64,000 nucleotides of DNA from UBA7672 sp036733305 (GTDB lineage: Bacteria > Pseudomonadota > Alphaproteobacteria > Caulobacterales > Hyphomonadaceae): assembly GCA_036733305.1 (NCBI GenBank), contig DAINAT010000001.1, positions 73,989 through 137,988 of the forward strand, read 5' to 3'. The notes beneath the pieces are model-generated. The model did not search any database. It was not told the DNA's origin and worked only from the letters and a program-made list of their open reading frames with translations. The translations under genes and the position numbers were made by a program. Below, piece by piece: positions 63,699-64,000 of the stretch (position 1 is its first letter; each line of letters begins with the position of its first letter).

Positions 63699-63727
63699 GT
63701 TCCGCTCCTCCCGACGCAAGTCGGGAC
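63699..63727. repeat. dispersed palindromic repeat, copy 2
   Basis: Second copy of the element at 55827, with two base differences in 29 (A to C and T to C). Contains TCCCGAC/GTCGGGA hairpin arms. It sits between the two larger palindromic elements at the right end of the window. Confidence 0.6.
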
Positions 63728-63746
63728 CCAGAGCCACATCCACTAA

Positions 63747-63803
63747 GTAGGGTGCATCTTGATGCACCGTGACCGATCCCCGGTGCATCAAGATGCACCC
63801 TAC
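63747..63803. repeat. nested perfect palindromes, REP-like
   Basis: 63747-63768 and 63782-63803 are exact inverted copies of 22 bases around a 13-base centre. Each arm contains its own palindrome: GGTGCATC-TT-GATGCACC on the left, GGTGCATC-AA-GATGCACC on the right. Intergenic; no gene overlaps it. Confidence 0.75.
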
Positions 63804-64000
63804 GTCCCCACGCTGCGCGATGCGCAAATGGGGGATAGAGCGGGACGGATTCGTAGGACGAAGAAAAACCACCCCGAACAATCTCAACGTTCTACGCGCC
63901 CAAAGTGTAGGATGGAACCGCGCAGAATCCACGGGGCCCTGACCTGAGCCTATACTACCCCCGCACCAACATGAGGGAGGTCCAGGAGACGTCCTTGCAC
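63804..64000. other. right edge, probable leader of the next gene
   Basis: No complete gene is seen here. Near the end, CAGGAG lies six bases before a TTG at 63995, a possible start running out of the window, and an ATG at 63971 is also present. Too little sequence remains to choose. Confidence 0.3.

Overview
The window reads as chromosomal DNA of a GC-rich alphaproteobacterium, probably of the Caulobacterales/Hyphomonadaceae or Sphingomonadales type. The grounds are four large TonB-dependent receptors, many outer-membrane and efflux systems, acyl-CoA catabolism genes and abundant GTG/TTG starts behind strong GGAGG-type ribosome binding sites. This is an inference from gene content; no rRNA or tRNA gene was found to anchor it.

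Left part (1-14413) is a catabolic region. It holds the end of an SDR, an SMP-30-type lactonase, two acyl-CoA dehydrogenases, a second SDR, a frameshifted TonB receptor, an IclR regulator behind a perfect 34-bp palindrome, an AMP-forming acyl-CoA ligase, an unusual crotonase/HAD-C fusion that lacks the NAD-binding domain, an enoyl-CoA hydratase and a Baeyer-Villiger-like flavoprotein. Together they suggest uptake of a hydrophobic alcohol or ketone, Baeyer-Villiger oxidation, lactone opening and beta-oxidation; the substrate is not known.

The middle (14671-28025) carries a DUF305/LVIVD secreted protein, an M48 peptidase with a helical repeat region, a LysR regulator, a TonB receptor followed by an uncharacterised secreted protein, a lipoprotein hydrolase, a VOC protein and two polytopic membrane proteins. 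Directly upstream of those membrane genes is the most striking item: a 1778-residue protein (28163-33499) made almost entirely of about 220 tandem eight-residue units of the form S/T-x-T-Q-I/L-x-x-L/F, without signal peptide, cysteine or recognisable domain.

The right half has a CzcA/CzcB-type metal efflux operon, a four-gene translationally coupled set (MFS, TetR, FAD oxidase, PLP enzyme), an iron-type TonB receptor plus PepSY reductase behind helically phased GTAAC repeats, and a histidine kinase divergent from two OmpR-like regulators, the second of which has lost its phosphoacceptor aspartate. These are followed by another TonB receptor with a secreted protein paralogous to the one at 23396, an EmrAB-OMF tripartite pump with a divergent LysR, a GMC dehydrogenase with its small subunit, and a terminal block of nested palindromic repeats.
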